Below are positions 1-9,431 of a stretch of DNA of 42,211 nucleotides, one piece after another. Origin of the DNA: an uncultured Nitrosomonadaceae bacterium. Its GTDB lineage: Bacteria; Pseudomonadota; Gammaproteobacteria; Burkholderiales; Nitrosomonadaceae. Location of the stretch: contig CAJQRL010000033.1 in NCBI GenBank assembly GCA_905612245.1, forward strand, positions 1-42,211, given 5' to 3'. Within the stretch, counting starts at the first letter, position 1, and every line of letters begins with the position of its first letter. The notes below the pieces were generated by a model that did not search any database, was not told where the DNA came from, and saw nothing but the letters and a program-made list of their open reading frames with translations. Position numbers and translations under genes: made by a program.

Positions 1-7
1 TTGCCAT
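1..7 (-). CDS. Start of a leftward gene cut by the window edge
   Basis: Read on the minus strand, the first bases give a textbook translation start: AGGAG, an eight-base spacer, then ATG GCA running off the edge. Only Met-Ala is visible, so the product cannot be named. The gene would be divergent from priA, and the next 338 bases would hold both promoters. The call rests only on the ribosome binding site and start codon. Confidence 0.45.
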
Positions 8-345
8 TTTGATTTCTCCTATTCAAATAAATATAAAAACAATTTGCCACTTTTTTATGAGGGCAAATAGCTCTTGATGATTTAGTTAACGGAGGCTTTG
101 ACTCTATATTGAGGCTTTTACTCTTCTCGATGACTATCAGCATCCTAGCTTAAAAAGATGATATAAGTCAAGAACTCTGTTAGGTAAACTGGTTAATATG
201 GCTGTATTTAAAGATAGTCTTCTGGATGACCTTATTTGAAGTTTTTTTATTTATTTTATCTTGGAAAGATAATCAATCTTATAATTTCATGGATAATGTA
301 CTTAAACCCATATAAATCAATTTGTATTGATAATTAAATTTTAGT
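8..345. other. Intergenic region between the edge gene and priA
   Basis: This AT-rich gap of 338 bases has no open frame I would defend. It contains a perfect 7-bp inverted repeat, ATTTGCC at 42-48 and GGCAAAT at 62-68, with a 13-base loop, just upstream of the leftward edge gene. It also contains a TATAAT at 280-285 upstream of priA without a convincing -35 partner. Divergent promoters are expected here, but I cannot place them with confidence. Confidence 0.4.
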
Positions 346-2522
346 ATGCCAATCATTCGTGTTGCTCTTGACGTTCCAGTGAACACCCTGTTTGACTATA
401 TTGCACCAGGTGCAACGACTCAGCATATTGGTGTTCGGGTGCAGGTTCCATTTGGAAGAAAGATGGTAATCGGAGTGATTATTGAGGTAACTTCTGATTC
501 ATCCTTCTCAAAGGGTAAGCTTAAATCTGCTAAATATATTTTTGATGATATCCCGCCATTACCAAAAGCATTGCTGGATCTTTTTAAATTTTGTAGTGAA
601 TATTATCATTATCCCCTTGGTGAGATAGTGATGAGTGGGTTGCCCACTAGATTACGCGATCCTAAGCCATTTGAAGAAAAGCCTCCGGTTCAATTTCAGT
701 TTCATATTACAAATAAAGGGCAGCTAGTTGATACAACCCTAATTTCTAAGAGAAGTCTTCTTAAGCACCGTCTTTTGGCTTTGTTTAGGGAATCTAGGGT
801 TATTGATTTAATTGAAATAAAACAGATTTCGGCTGGGGCAGTTAAAGTATTAAAAGAATTTTTGGAATTAGGGTGGGTGGAAGAATCTGTTTCTAAATTT
901 AGAACAAAAATGACATAGAGCCGGTTCTTAGGAAAGAGCAAGCGATTGTTGTCAATGATATTGCTGCTGAATTGAATCAATTCAACACGTGGTTGTTGCA
1001 TGGCATTACGGGTAGCGGGAAAACAGAAGTATATATGCGATTGGTTGCGTTGCAATTGCTTCAAGGGCGGCAAACATTGGTATTAATACCGGAAATTAGC
1101 CTGACTCCACAGTTGGAGAAAGTTTTTCGTGCGCGCTTTCCAACTACTCCCATCATTAGTCTTCATAGCGGTTTAAATGCCTCAGAGCGTGCAAAAGGTT
1201 GGCTGCAGGCTCTTCATGGCACAGCTAAGATAATATTGGGAACCCGGCTTTCTGTATTTACACCAATCTCTGATCTTGGTCTAGTAATCGTAGATGAAGA
1301 GCAGGACAGCTCATTTAAGCAACAAAGTGGGTTGTGCTATTCAGCGCGTGACCTAGCTATTTTTCGCGCTAAATATACGAACGTTCCAGTAATACTTGGT
1401 TCTGCAACACCATCACTGGAAAGCTATCATAATGCAATTAGTCATCGGTACCGTATGTTGCGTTTATCTTCCCGGGCGGCAGATAATGCTTCCCTTCCCA
1501 GTATTCAATGTATTGATACTAGAGCGGTCAAAGTTAGAGAGGGATTATCTGATTCATTGATCACAGCTCTAGAAAAGAAAATTGCATTAAATCAACAAAG
1601 TTTAATATTTATAAATCGGCGTGGTTTTGCACCAGTACTAATGTGTAAATCATGCACATGGACGGCAACTTGTTCTCGTTGTGCAAGTCGTCTAGTGGTG
1701 CATTTGAAAGATAAAAATCTATGCTGTCATTATTGTGGATATAAAGCGCACATTCCATCCTCTTGTCCGGAGTGTGGTGATCAGGATATTGCGCCATTTG
1801 GTCATGGTACACAGAGAATAGAAGCTGCTCTAAAAGAAAGGCTTCCCGGTGCGAGAATCTTACGAATAGATCGGGATAGTATGCGCCGTAAAGAAGCGTG
1901 GAAAAAAATATTAGAAGAGATTCACGAGCAGCGTGTAGACATTCTCGTGGGAACACAAATTCTCGCTAAAGGACATGATTTTCCAAATCTAGGGCTAGTT
2001 GGAGTTTTAAATCCAGATGCCTCACTTTACAGTACGGACTTTCGTGCAGCAGAGAATCTATTTTCACAGCTTATGCAGGTTGCAGGCCGAGCAGGCCGTG
2101 CCAGTAACACTGGAGAGGTGTTGGTGCAAACTAAATTTCCGAATCATCCGTTATATCAGGCATTACGACAGCACGATTACGAGCATCTTGCAAAGATGCT
2201 GTTGGCCGAAAGAAGGGTGGCAAATTTTCCACCATATGTTTATCAAGCATTATTACGGGCGGAGGCTCCCGAGCTTTCTACCGCACTAGATTTTCTTGCT
2301 CACGTAATGACAATAGCTTATCCGGGTAGAAATATAGAAGTTTTCGACCCTGTTCCTGCGCAAATGGCAAAGCTTAAAGGAATGGAACGGGCACATTTAT
2401 TAGTGCAATCGGATTCACGTAAGGAGCTACAAAAATTTCTTACTGTATGGCGAGTGAAATTAGATAAGATATCTACTCGTAAGATACGTTGGACACTTGA
2501 TGTAGATCCGGTTGAATTTTAG
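346..2522 (+). pseudogene. priA: Primosomal helicase PriA, split by a frameshift
   Basis: PriA is the 3'-to-5' DNA helicase that reloads the replisome at stalled forks. The first frame (346-918, 190 residues) carries the N-terminal 3'-DNA-binding domain. The second frame is open from before 918 to 2522 and holds the Walker A motif GSGKT, the DEEQ Walker B box, the cysteine-rich zinc insertion (CKSC, CSRC, CHYC, CPEC) and the C-terminal helicase motifs. The frames join at an AAAAA run (906-910): one extra A would read R-T-K-N-D-I-E-P-V straight through, giving a normal-length protein of about 725 residues. All helicase parts are intact, so this could be a recent mutation, a sequencing or assembly error in a homopolymer, or recoding. 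The TTG at 972 marks where the ORF caller starts, not a natural start. The Walker B box reads DEEQ where DEEH is usual. Confidence 0.9.
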
Positions 2523-2540
2523 AAGAACAAATTTTCATAA

Positions 2541-2613
2541 ATCAATTTATCTTAGGACAACTTACATATAAAATTTTTGAGAAGCTTAATAAGCTATAAG
2601 GTCATAAATTGAT
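2541..2613. repeat. 10-bp inverted repeat between convergent genes
   Basis: ATCAATTTAT at 2541-2550 and ATAAATTGAT at 2604-2613 are perfect reverse complements separated by 53 bases. They lie in the gap between priA (rightward) and the kinase gene (leftward). A small inner hairpin, AGCTT-AAT-AAGCT, lies between them. It may help end transcription from both sides, but there is no GC-rich stem with a T tract, and AT-rich arms can match by chance. Confidence 0.3.
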
Positions 2614-2627
2614 ACTTTATAATTTAA

Positions 2628-3512
2628 CTAGTGTATTTCAGTAAGTAGCTTCTCCATCATATCTTCTGCCTGATTGAGATAGCTCCCTCCAAATAGATTT
2701 AGGTGGTTGAGAATGTGGTAAAGATTGTAGAGTATTTTGCGAGTTTTGTAGCCAGGGTCAAGAGGGTAAGCTTCGCTATAGGCAGCATAGAAAGTTGTGG
2801 AAAAACCACCAAAAAGCTCAGTCATGGCGAGATCTGTTTCACGGTCCCCATAATATATTGCCGGATCATATAATACAGGGCATCCCGCAAGATCATAACT
2901 GTAGTTCCCACTCCATAAATCCCCATGTAATAAAGATGCAACCTGTGGGGTCTCTGGAAAGAAAGCCTCAAGTTCTGCCATTAAGTATTCACCCTGTTTC
3001 AGTAGTCTTCCTGTATAGCCGTTAGTTTTAGCAAGTTGTAATTGATATCCAAGGCGATGCTCACGCCAGAACTGTATCCAGTCAAGAGAGAAATTATTAA
3101 TCTGTGGCGTAGATCCGATAGTATTATTTTGCATCCAGCCAAATTTTTCAAAGGATATTCGGTGCATTTCTGCGAGCCCAATTCCTAGCGCTGCACTTCC
3201 ATTCTTAGTGATATGATCCATCTCAATATACTCTAACACCAGCCAAGAATTAGTTTCATTCCTGCCCCAGCAAATCGGATTAGGGGCCCGAAGAGAATTA
3301 GAATTTTTAATTTCTTGCAGACCCGTAGCTTCTGCTTCAAACATGCGCAAACTCTTCGTTTTATTTAGTTTTACAAAAAAAATATGTTTGCTATCTTCAA
3401 TACAATAAGCTTGATTAATACATCCGCCGCTAATTGAGGAAATTTTTTCTACATCAAAATAGGTATTGGTTGAAGCTGAGATTTGTATGGCGATATCTGA
3501 CCAAAGTGACAT
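2628..3512 (-). CDS. Fructosamine/ketosamine-3-kinase family protein
   Basis: A 294-residue kinase of the fructosamine-kinase family, which has the aminoglycoside-phosphotransferase-like fold. Members phosphorylate sugar-protein adducts (ketosamines, ribulosamines) at O3 so that they decompose, repairing glycated proteins. The catalytic loop HGDLWSGN is at about residues 196-203 and the metal-binding YDPAIYYGDRETDLAM segment follows at 215-230. The N-lobe has a glycine pair (SGG) and a lysine in FFVKLN. The length is normal and the start ATG is the natural one. It lies 25 bases after argH on the same strand and is probably its last co-transcribed partner. The substrate is inferred from the family only. 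Confidence 0.9.
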   Translation of the reverse strand: MSLWSDIAIQISASTNTYFDVEKISSISGGCINQAYCIEDSKHIFFVKLNKTKSLRMFEAEATGLQEIKNSNSLRAPNPICWGRNETNSWLVLEYIEMDHITKNGSAALGIGLAEMHRISFEKFGWMQNNTIGSTPQINNFSLDWIQFWREHRLGYQLQLAKTNGYTGRLLKQGEYLMAELEAFFPETPQVASLLHGDLWSGNYSYDLAGCPVLYDPAIYYGDRETDLAMTELFGGFSTTFYAAYSEAYPLDPGYKTRKILYNLYHILNHLNLFGGSYLNQAEDMMEKLLTEIH

Positions 3513-3537
3513 ATCTTATTTTTCAAACCAATCTATG

Positions 3538-4950
3538 CTAGGAAAGATCTTTTCTGGCTGATTTTATCGCTTTGCGAACTTGTGATGGTGCTGTGCCACC
3601 AGTATGGTTCCGGCTTTTCATCGAGCCATCCAGAGTTAATATACTAAAGATATCTTTTTCAATTAACTGAGAGAATTTTTGCAACTCAGATAGAGTGAAT
3701 TCACTCAAGTCGCATCCTTTTTTCTCTGCAGCTCGTACAGCTTTAGCTACTGTTTCATGTGAGTCCCGGAATGGGACTCCCTTTTTTGTAAGATAATCAG
3801 CAAGGTCAGTAGCTGTCGAATATCCGCGCATTGCAGCACTGCGCATAGCATCTATATCAACATGAACACCTTTAAGCATATCAGCGTAAATACGTAAAGT
3901 TTCACTAAGTGTATCTACTGTGTCAAAAAGTGGCTCTTTGTCTTCTTGGTTATCTTTATTGTAGGCCAACGGCTGCGCTTTCATCAATGTTAATAAAGCA
4001 ATAAGATTTCCGTTTACACGTCCTGTTTTTCCACGTACTAATTCTGGTACGTCTGGATTTTTCTTTTGCGGCATAATGGATGACCCGGTACAGAAACGGT
4101 CATCGAGTTGGATAAATCCAAATAACGGACTCATCCATAAAATTAATTCTTCAGATAATCTTGATAGATGAGTCATGACCAATGCCGAACAAGCACAGAA
4201 CTCGATAGCAAAATCCCGATCAGAAACTGCATCAAGTGAGTTCTTGCAGATATCGTCAAAGCCTAATTCTTTTGCTACCATTTTTCGGTTAATTGGATAA
4301 CTGGTTCCCGCTAGTGCTGCTGCCCCTAATGGGAGTATATTTACTCTTTTCCTGCAATCAGATAGCCGGTCTTTATCACGCTTTAGCATCTCAAAATATG
4401 CCATGAGATGGTGACCAAAAGAGATCGGTTGGGCTATCTGTAAATGAGTCAGGCCAGGCATTACCGTATTCACGTTCTCTTCGGCAAGGTCCAATATTGA
4501 AAGTTGCATTGCTGTAATAAGCTGGATGATGTTGTCGATAGAGGCGCGCATATAAAGGCGGACATCAGTTGCTATCTGATCATTACGTGAACGAGCTGTA
4601 TGGAGACGTTTGCCCGCATCACCAACTAATGTGGTGAGCCGTTTTTCAATATTGAGATGTACATCTTCTAGTTCAAGTAACCAGTCAAATGTACCGTTAA
4701 CGATTTCCTTGCGAATTTGGCGCAGCCCCTTCTCGATCTTGGCTAGATCTTTTGCATTGATAATTCCTGACGCAGCGAGCATTTGAGCATGAGCCGACGA
4801 ACCTTGAATATCATACTCAGCCAGTCTCTGATCAAACCCTACTGATGCAGTGTAACGCTGCACCAATTTAGAGACAGGTTCTTCAAACCGTCCTGACCAG
4901 GTTTCTCTATTCTTTTTATCTAATGGAGTTTTCTTTTTTGGAGTTTTCAT
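3538..4950 (-). CDS. argH: Argininosuccinate lyase
   Basis: ArgH catalyses the last step of arginine synthesis, splitting argininosuccinate into arginine and fumarate in the cytoplasm. The 470-residue protein has the family motifs in order: TARSRNDQ (118-125), [16 protein letters not shown] (166-181) with the conserved His, and the signature loop [12 protein letters not shown] (289-300). An N-terminal Lys-rich extension of about 15 residues precedes WSGRFEEP. It lies 55 bases downstream of the Nfu gene on the same strand, so read-through from the SUF operon is possible. I see no strong promoter or Shine-Dalgarno sequence in that gap. Functionally it is unrelated to Fe-S assembly. Confidence 0.98.
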   Translation of the reverse strand: MKTPKKKTPLDKKNRETWSGRFEEPVSKLVQRYTASVGFDQRLAEYDIQGSSAHAQMLAASGIINAKDLAKIEKGLRQIRKEIVNGTFDWLLELEDVHLNIEKRLTTLVGDAGKRLHTARSRNDQIATDVRLYMRASIDNIIQLITAMQLSILDLAEENVNTVMPGLTHLQIAQPISFGHHLMAYFEMLKRDKDRLSDCRKRVNILPLGAAALAGTSYPINRKMVAKELGFDDICKNSLDAVSDRDFAIEFCACSALVMTHLSRLSEELILWMSPLFGFIQLDDRFCTGSSIMPQKKNPDVPELVRGKTGRVNGNLIALLTLMKAQPLAYNKDNQEDKEPLFDTVDTLSETLRIYADMLKGVHVDIDAMRSAAMRGYSTATDLADYLTKKGVPFRDSHETVAKAVRAAEKKGCDLSEFTLSELQKFSQLIEKDIFSILTLDGSMKSRNHTGGTAPSQVRKAIKSARKDLS

Positions 4951-5005
4951 AATGTCTTATCAAAAATGAAAGTATGTGTAACCCTTTTTAGCTTCTATTT
5001 ATTAT

Positions 5006-5566
5006 TTAGACCGCTACAACTTCGATATCAGCTTCAATTGACCTAAGTAGGCCTTCAATGCCGCGGAGTGTACCGGAAATAGAGCTTGGGCAGGTGCCAC
5101 ATGCCCCCTGATAATGCACGCTAAGTATATTATCTTCAAGCCCGACTACATAGAGATCTCCGCCATCGCCCTGCAAATAGGGGCGTATTTCCTCATCTAA
5201 TAGATTATTGATCCTATCAAGGCGTAGTTGATCTTTTGGGCCTAAATCCGAGATAGCAGTAGATGCTGCTGCTAAGGTTTCTACGGATTGTGCATCTGCT
5301 GCAGGAGCCGCGCGGATCGGATCTGCAACTTCACGTTTTAGATCTGCCCAGTTTGCTTTTCCATCTTGTGTGATAGTAATCCAGTGATCTACATAAAATA
5401 TATTAGTCACATGATCAATTTCAAATAATTCAGTGGCAAGAGGATCATCTTTTGCCTGCTCAGCATTGTCATAGGAGTGCGTAATTCCCCAAGTTAATGG
5501 CTCCTTTAGGACGAATTTAAGTGCGTTCGGATTAGGTGTTCCCTCAATTTCTGAAATTTTTGGCAT
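5006..5566 (-). CDS. Nfu-type Fe-S carrier protein (Nfu_N + NifU domain)
   Basis: A 186-residue protein with an N-terminal Nfu_N domain (EGTPNPNALKF near residue 10) and a C-terminal NifU-like domain containing the CxxC motif at Cys156 and Cys159 (GACGTCPSS). Such proteins bind a [4Fe-4S] cluster between two CxxC motifs of a dimer and deliver it to target enzymes. An Ala-rich linker (about 85-105) joins the domains. The ribosome binding site AGGA overlaps the sufU stop, so the two are translated together. It is the last Fe-S gene of the SUF locus. It differs from E. coli NfuA, whose N-terminal domain is a degenerate A-type carrier. Confidence 0.92.
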   Translation of the reverse strand: MPKISEIEGTPNPNALKFVLKEPLTWGITHSYDNAEQAKDDPLATELFEIDHVTNIFYVDHWITITQDGKANWADLKREVADPIRAAPAADAQSVETLAAASTAISDLGPKDQLRLDRINNLLDEEIRPYLQGDGGDLYVVGLEDNILSVHYQGACGTCPSSISGTLRGIEGLLRSIEADIEVVAV

Positions 5567-5575
5567 TTTAATATC

Positions 5576-6064
5576 CTATGAAGCGTTACCAATAGAGACA
5601 TGCATTGGGTCATCATCAGCCTCGGTTGAGATTGTGGTAACAGAATTTAGTGCCGCCTGTAGCGTATGCCATGGGAGGATTGCACATTTCACCCTCGTAG
5701 GAAGGTCTCGTACCCCAACAAATACGGTTAAACGTCCAAGGTGGTGGTCATCATCAGGCTCAAGTTTGCCAACTGTCATATCCCTAAATTCCTTGATCAT
5801 CGTTTCTGCATCAGCTTGTGTTTTTCCCTTAACATTAGCGGTCATCATTGAAGCTGATGCCTTACAAATTGCGCACGATTCACCTTGAAATGTGATGGAA
5901 TCAATAATTAGATTTTCACTAAGATTAATTTTAATATTTAGATGATCCCCACATAGTGGATTATGCCCCTCAGCTGACCTATTCGCATTATCAAGTGAAC
6001 CATAATTGCGAGGATTTCTGTTGTGATCAAGAATTACTTCTTGATAAAGAGATTTTGTAATCAT
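5576..6064 (-). CDS. sufU: SufU-type scaffold/sulfur-transfer protein
   Basis: A 162-residue IscU/NifU-N homologue of the SufU subtype. The ligand residues are Cys38 with Asp40 (NPLCGD), Cys64 and Cys127 (RVKCAILPWHTL). The insertion GRLTVFVGVRDLPTRVKC before the last Cys marks SufU as opposed to IscU. In Firmicutes, SufU is a zinc protein that takes sulfur from SufS. Here the gene directly follows sufS, with a TAATG overlap, and no sufE is present, which fits that role. An additional cysteine, Cys67, sits three residues after Cys64 (CAIC). Whether this version acts as scaffold, sulfur acceptor or both is not decided by sequence. Confidence 0.93.
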   Translation of the reverse strand: MITKSLYQEVILDHNRNPRNYGSLDNANRSAEGHNPLCGDHLNIKINLSENLIIDSITFQGESCAICKASASMMTANVKGKTQADAETMIKEFRDMTVGKLEPDDDHHLGRLTVFVGVRDLPTRVKCAILPWHTLQAALNSVTTISTEADDDPMHVSIGNAS

Positions 6065-7323
6065 TATAAGAAAACCTTCTGTACCTTCTGAATACCTGCG
6101 ATTAACGCATCGATTTCAGCCATGCTATTGTAAAAAGAAAAAGAGGCACGTGTGGTTGCTGGAACTTTAAAGCGTTGCATTACTGGTTGCGCACAATGAT
6201 GCCCAGTACGTACCGCAATGCCTTCCTGATTTAATAGTGTTCCTATGTCGTGCGGGTGTACTCCATCAACAGAAAAAGACAGAACCGCAACTTTCTCTGC
6301 AGCAGAACCAATAATACGTATGCCTGGTATATTATTAATTTGTTCGGTTGCGTAATTTATTAAGCTTTGTTCGTATGCCTCGATCGTAGATAAATCGATC
6401 GAAGAAAGATAATCAATAGCTGCGCCAAATCCAATCGCAGCTGCAATTGGTGGTGTGCCTGCTTCGAACTTATGCGGGATCGTATTGTAGATGGTCTTTT
6501 CAAACGTAACAGATGTGATCATATCTCCGCCACCTTTGAATGGATTCATACGATTTAGTTGATTAGCTTTACCATAGAGAATACCGATTCCTGTCGGGCC
6601 GCATAATTTATGCGCTGAAAATGTATAGAAATCGCAATCAAGTTCTTGTACATCAATTTTCATGTGTGGAGCAGCCTGCGCTCCGTCCACTAGTACCGGA
6701 ACGCCATGAGTATGTGCAAACTCAATCATTTCTTTAATCGGATTTATGGTTCCAATTGCATTTGATACGTGCGTTACGCCGACAAGCTTTGTATTTTTGT
6801 TAAAGAGCTTCTTATACTCGTCGATCAAGAGTTCTCCCGCATCGTTGATTGGCACAACACGGATCTTTACTCCATTTTCTTCTGCTAACATTTGCCATGG
6901 CACGATGTTTGAATGGTGCTCAAGGACAGTAAGGATGATTTCATCTCCTGAGCTAATAAATTTACGACCATAGCCGTGAGCTACTAAATTTATTGCATCA
7001 GTTGTTCCACTGGTAAAAATTACTTCCCGGTCTTCATTTGCATTAATAAAATTCTTTAGCTTGTGACGTGATTTCTCATACTCTGCGGTAGCCGTTTCTG
7101 ACAAATAATGAACCGCACGGTTAATGTTGGCGTGTTCCATAGTTTGATACCTGAGCATACGGTCCATCACTACTGTTGGCATCTGGCTGGAAGCAGCATT
7201 ATCAAGATAGACTAGCTGCTTGTCATCGATCTTAAGCTTAAGAATAGGGAAATCAGAGCGAATCTGTTCGACATTGAACATTGAAGTTCCGGACGATCTC
7301 AATGAAGGTTCAATGGGAGTCAT
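6064..7323 (-). CDS. sufS: Cysteine desulfurase SufS
   Basis: A PLP-dependent group II cysteine desulfurase that supplies persulfide sulfur from cysteine for Fe-S assembly. The PLP lysine lies in FSAHKLCGPTG (Lys239) and the catalytic Cys377 in RTGHHCAQP. The EAGTPP segment near 287 is also typical. At 419 residues it is slightly long. A second in-frame start, Met15 (MFNVEQIRSDFP), matches the usual N-terminus, so the first 14 residues may not be translated. It lies three bases after sufD and shares one base with sufU, showing tight translational coupling. Confidence 0.97.
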   Translation of the reverse strand: MTPIEPSLRSSGTSMFNVEQIRSDFPILKLKIDDKQLVYLDNAASSQMPTVVMDRMLRYQTMEHANINRAVHYLSETATAEYEKSRHKLKNFINANEDREVIFTSGTTDAINLVAHGYGRKFISSGDEIILTVLEHHSNIVPWQMLAEENGVKIRVVPINDAGELLIDEYKKLFNKNTKLVGVTHVSNAIGTINPIKEMIEFAHTHGVPVLVDGAQAAPHMKIDVQELDCDFYTFSAHKLCGPTGIGILYGKANQLNRMNPFKGGGDMITSVTFEKTIYNTIPHKFEAGTPPIAAAIGFGAAIDYLSSIDLSTIEAYEQSLINYATEQINNIPGIRIIGSAAEKVAVLSFSVDGVHPHDIGTLLNQEGIAVRTGHHCAQPVMQRFKVPATTRASFSFYNSMAEIDALIAGIQKVQKVFL

Positions 7324-7326
7324 AGT

Positions 7327-8640
7327 CTAGTCCCTTTGAGTTTGTTTATGTACTACTTGTTCCAACCGAAGTTTGAGTGACGCTACAGGTATACGTTCAA
7401 TAACCTCAGCGCCAAATGCGTATGTTAGCAAGTCACGGGCTGTAACTTCAGATAGTCCACGACTTTTAAGATAAAATATTTCTTCATTATCTAGTTGGCC
7501 AATAGTCGCTCCATGAGCACATTTCACATCATCTGCAAAAATTTCGAGTTGTGGCTTAGTATCAATTCTAGCTTTGGAAGTTAGTAGAAGATTACGGTTA
7601 GACTGAGTAGAGTTTGTAAGTTGTGCATCCGGTCTTACAATGATTTTCCCATTAAATACTGCATGTGCGGCATCATCAATAATACATTTGTGTAATTGGT
7701 GACTTGTACAATGTGGTTTTATATGGTCAATACAGGCATGCGTGTCAGCAAGCTGACGATTGGATATCAGTGCAAGTCCATCAGCTGTACACTCAGCGCC
7801 TTCCCCTTTTAGTAACACATTGAGGTTGTAACGAGAAATACGGGCACCAAATGCGATACTAACAGACTGATAGTTACTTTTCTGTGCAAGTGATACAGAG
7901 CAATTCGCTATATGGAATGCCTCCTTGCTATCACGCTGTATCCGTACATGATCGACATGCGCACTATCGGCAAGTGCAAATTCCGCCACCGTATTAGTAA
8001 TATAAGTTTCTTCCCGCAATGTGACGTAGTCCTCAATAACTGTCACTCTACTATTTGGCTCAGCGATCAATAGGCAGCGCGGGTGACTTGACACTTCTTT
8101 CTGGGTAGCAATGAATAAAAGGTGTATTGGCGTCTCAACCGATATATTCCGCGGTACGATGATCAGTGCTCCTTCATGTAGAAAAGAAGTATTGAGTGCT
8201 GCAAAAATATTGTCCTGAAGTTCTGTGTGATAACCCAGATGAGATTCTATAGCTGCCAAATTTTCAGAGGATGCTGCTGCCAGACTTGAAACCACTACAC
8301 CAGATTTTTTAAATGGTTCTGCTATCTGTGTAGATAAATGTGGTGCATAGATCCCGTCAATAAATACCAGTCTAGTTACAGCTTCTGTAAGATAGAAGTG
8401 CTCCACATCTGAATTTTTGAGTGGTGAAGCTTCCCGTACTGGCTGGAAAGATATCTTGGTCAGTGGAGAAATGTCAGTGAAGCGCCAATCTTCATCATGT
8501 TTAGTCGGAAGATTTAGAATATTTACTTGGTTAACCGCATTTGTTCGTAACTGATTAACTCTATCAAGTGGACTCGCTGATAGTTGTGACTGTCCTTGGA
8601 GCAAGTTCTTAAGAGACTTGCTATCTGCACCTACACTCAT
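7327..8640 (-). CDS. sufD: Fe-S assembly scaffold component SufD
   Basis: SufD is the SufB paralogue in the SufBC2D scaffold complex that builds clusters. The C-terminal half shows the family beta-helix and the conserved stretch around CAHGATIGQLDNEEIFYLKSRGL, including the invariant His in AHGA. The ORF track starts at 8682, but that would overlap sufC by 40 bases. I chose the internal ATG at 8640 (MSVGADSK), two bases after the sufC stop with a TAGGGG-like site upstream, giving 437 residues. The N-terminal region holds the family's WRFTD motif. Confidence 0.95.
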   Translation of the reverse strand: MSVGADSKSLKNLLQGQSQLSASPLDRVNQLRTNAVNQVNILNLPTKHDEDWRFTDISPLTKISFQPVREASPLKNSDVEHFYLTEAVTRLVFIDGIYAPHLSTQIAEPFKKSGVVVSSLAAASSENLAAIESHLGYHTELQDNIFAALNTSFLHEGALIIVPRNISVETPIHLLFIATQKEVSSHPRCLLIAEPNSRVTVIEDYVTLREETYITNTVAEFALADSAHVDHVRIQRDSKEAFHIANCSVSLAQKSNYQSVSIAFGARISRYNLNVLLKGEGAECTADGLALISNRQLADTHACIDHIKPHCTSHQLHKCIIDDAAHAVFNGKIIVRPDAQLTNSTQSNRNLLLTSKARIDTKPQLEIFADDVKCAHGATIGQLDNEEIFYLKSRGLSEVTARDLLTYAFGAEVIERIPVASLKLRLEQVVHKQTQRD

Positions 8641-8642
8641 AA

Positions 8643-9431
8643 TTATGCCCCTACTGCGGCAGTTTTTTCGATATTGACCCAATCGTAGCCATGCTTCTCA
8701 AGGTCCAGTGCCAGCTCCTTGCCGCCAGTCTTAACTATACGTCCCGAGTCCATTACATGTACGTAATCCGGTACGATATAGTTCAGCATGCGCTGGTAAT
8801 GTGTAACCAGTATGGTTGCATTGTCTTTATTTGCGAGTTGATTAACACCGTTAGACACGATCCTTAGTGCATCAATGTCGAGCCCGGAATCTGTTTCGTC
8901 GAGAATAGCTATCTTGGGATCGAGTAGTGACATCTGTAGTATTTCATTACGTTTTTTTTCTCCACCGGAGAAATTTTCGTTAACACTACGGTCCAGAAAA
9001 TCTGGGTTCATTTCAAGCAGCTTCATTTTTTCTCTGACGAGATCATCAAACTCGAGCGGGTCAAGCTCATCTTTATTTTGTTGTACTTGCGCGGTGTTAA
9101 ATGCAAGGCGTAGGAATTGATTATTTGCTACCCCTGGGATTTCTATAGGATATTGAAAGCCAAGAAAAATCCCGGCTCGTGCACGCTCTTCCGGTGCCAA
9201 ATCAAACAAATTTTTACCTTCAAAATCAACTGTGCCACCTGTTATTTCATAGCTAGTATGACCGGCAAGCACTTTGGCTAAAGTGCTCTTTCCTGAGCCA
9301 TTTGTTCCCATGATTGCGTGTATCTCGCCGCTCTTAATGGTAAGGTCAATTCCTTTTAGAATTTCGCTATTATTAACCGTTGCGCATAAACCACGTATCT
9401 TAAGTAGGGTCTTGCTGTCTTGATAAATCAT
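8643..9431 (-). CDS. sufC: Fe-S assembly ATPase SufC
   Basis: An ABC-type ATPase that works inside the SufBCD complex and is not a membrane transporter. It has Walker [10 protein letters not shown] (42-50), the SufC signature FSGGEKKR (154-161) and Walker [13 protein letters not shown] (174-185). The length of 262 residues is usual. Its start overlaps the sufB stop as ATGA. ATP hydrolysis drives the rearrangement of SufB-SufD that exposes the cluster-building site. Confidence 0.98.
   Translation of the reverse strand: MIYQDSKTLLKIRGLCATVNNSEILKGIDLTIKSGEIHAIMGTNGSGKSTLAKVLAGHTSYEITGGTVDFEGKNLFDLAPEERARAGIFLGFQYPIEIPGVANNQFLRLAFNTAQVQQNKDELDPLEFDDLVREKMKLLEMNPDFLDRSVNENFSGGEKKRNEILQMSLLDPKIAILDETDSGLDIDALRIVSNGVNQLANKDNATILVTHYQRMLNYIVPDYVHVMDSGRIVKTGGKELALDLEKHGYDWVNIEKTAAVGA

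Noticed and set aside
702-1073. 123-codon minus-strand frame over the priA frameshift
   Set aside because: Considered because it covers the break, but the translation looks random, while both priA frames show strong family motifs.
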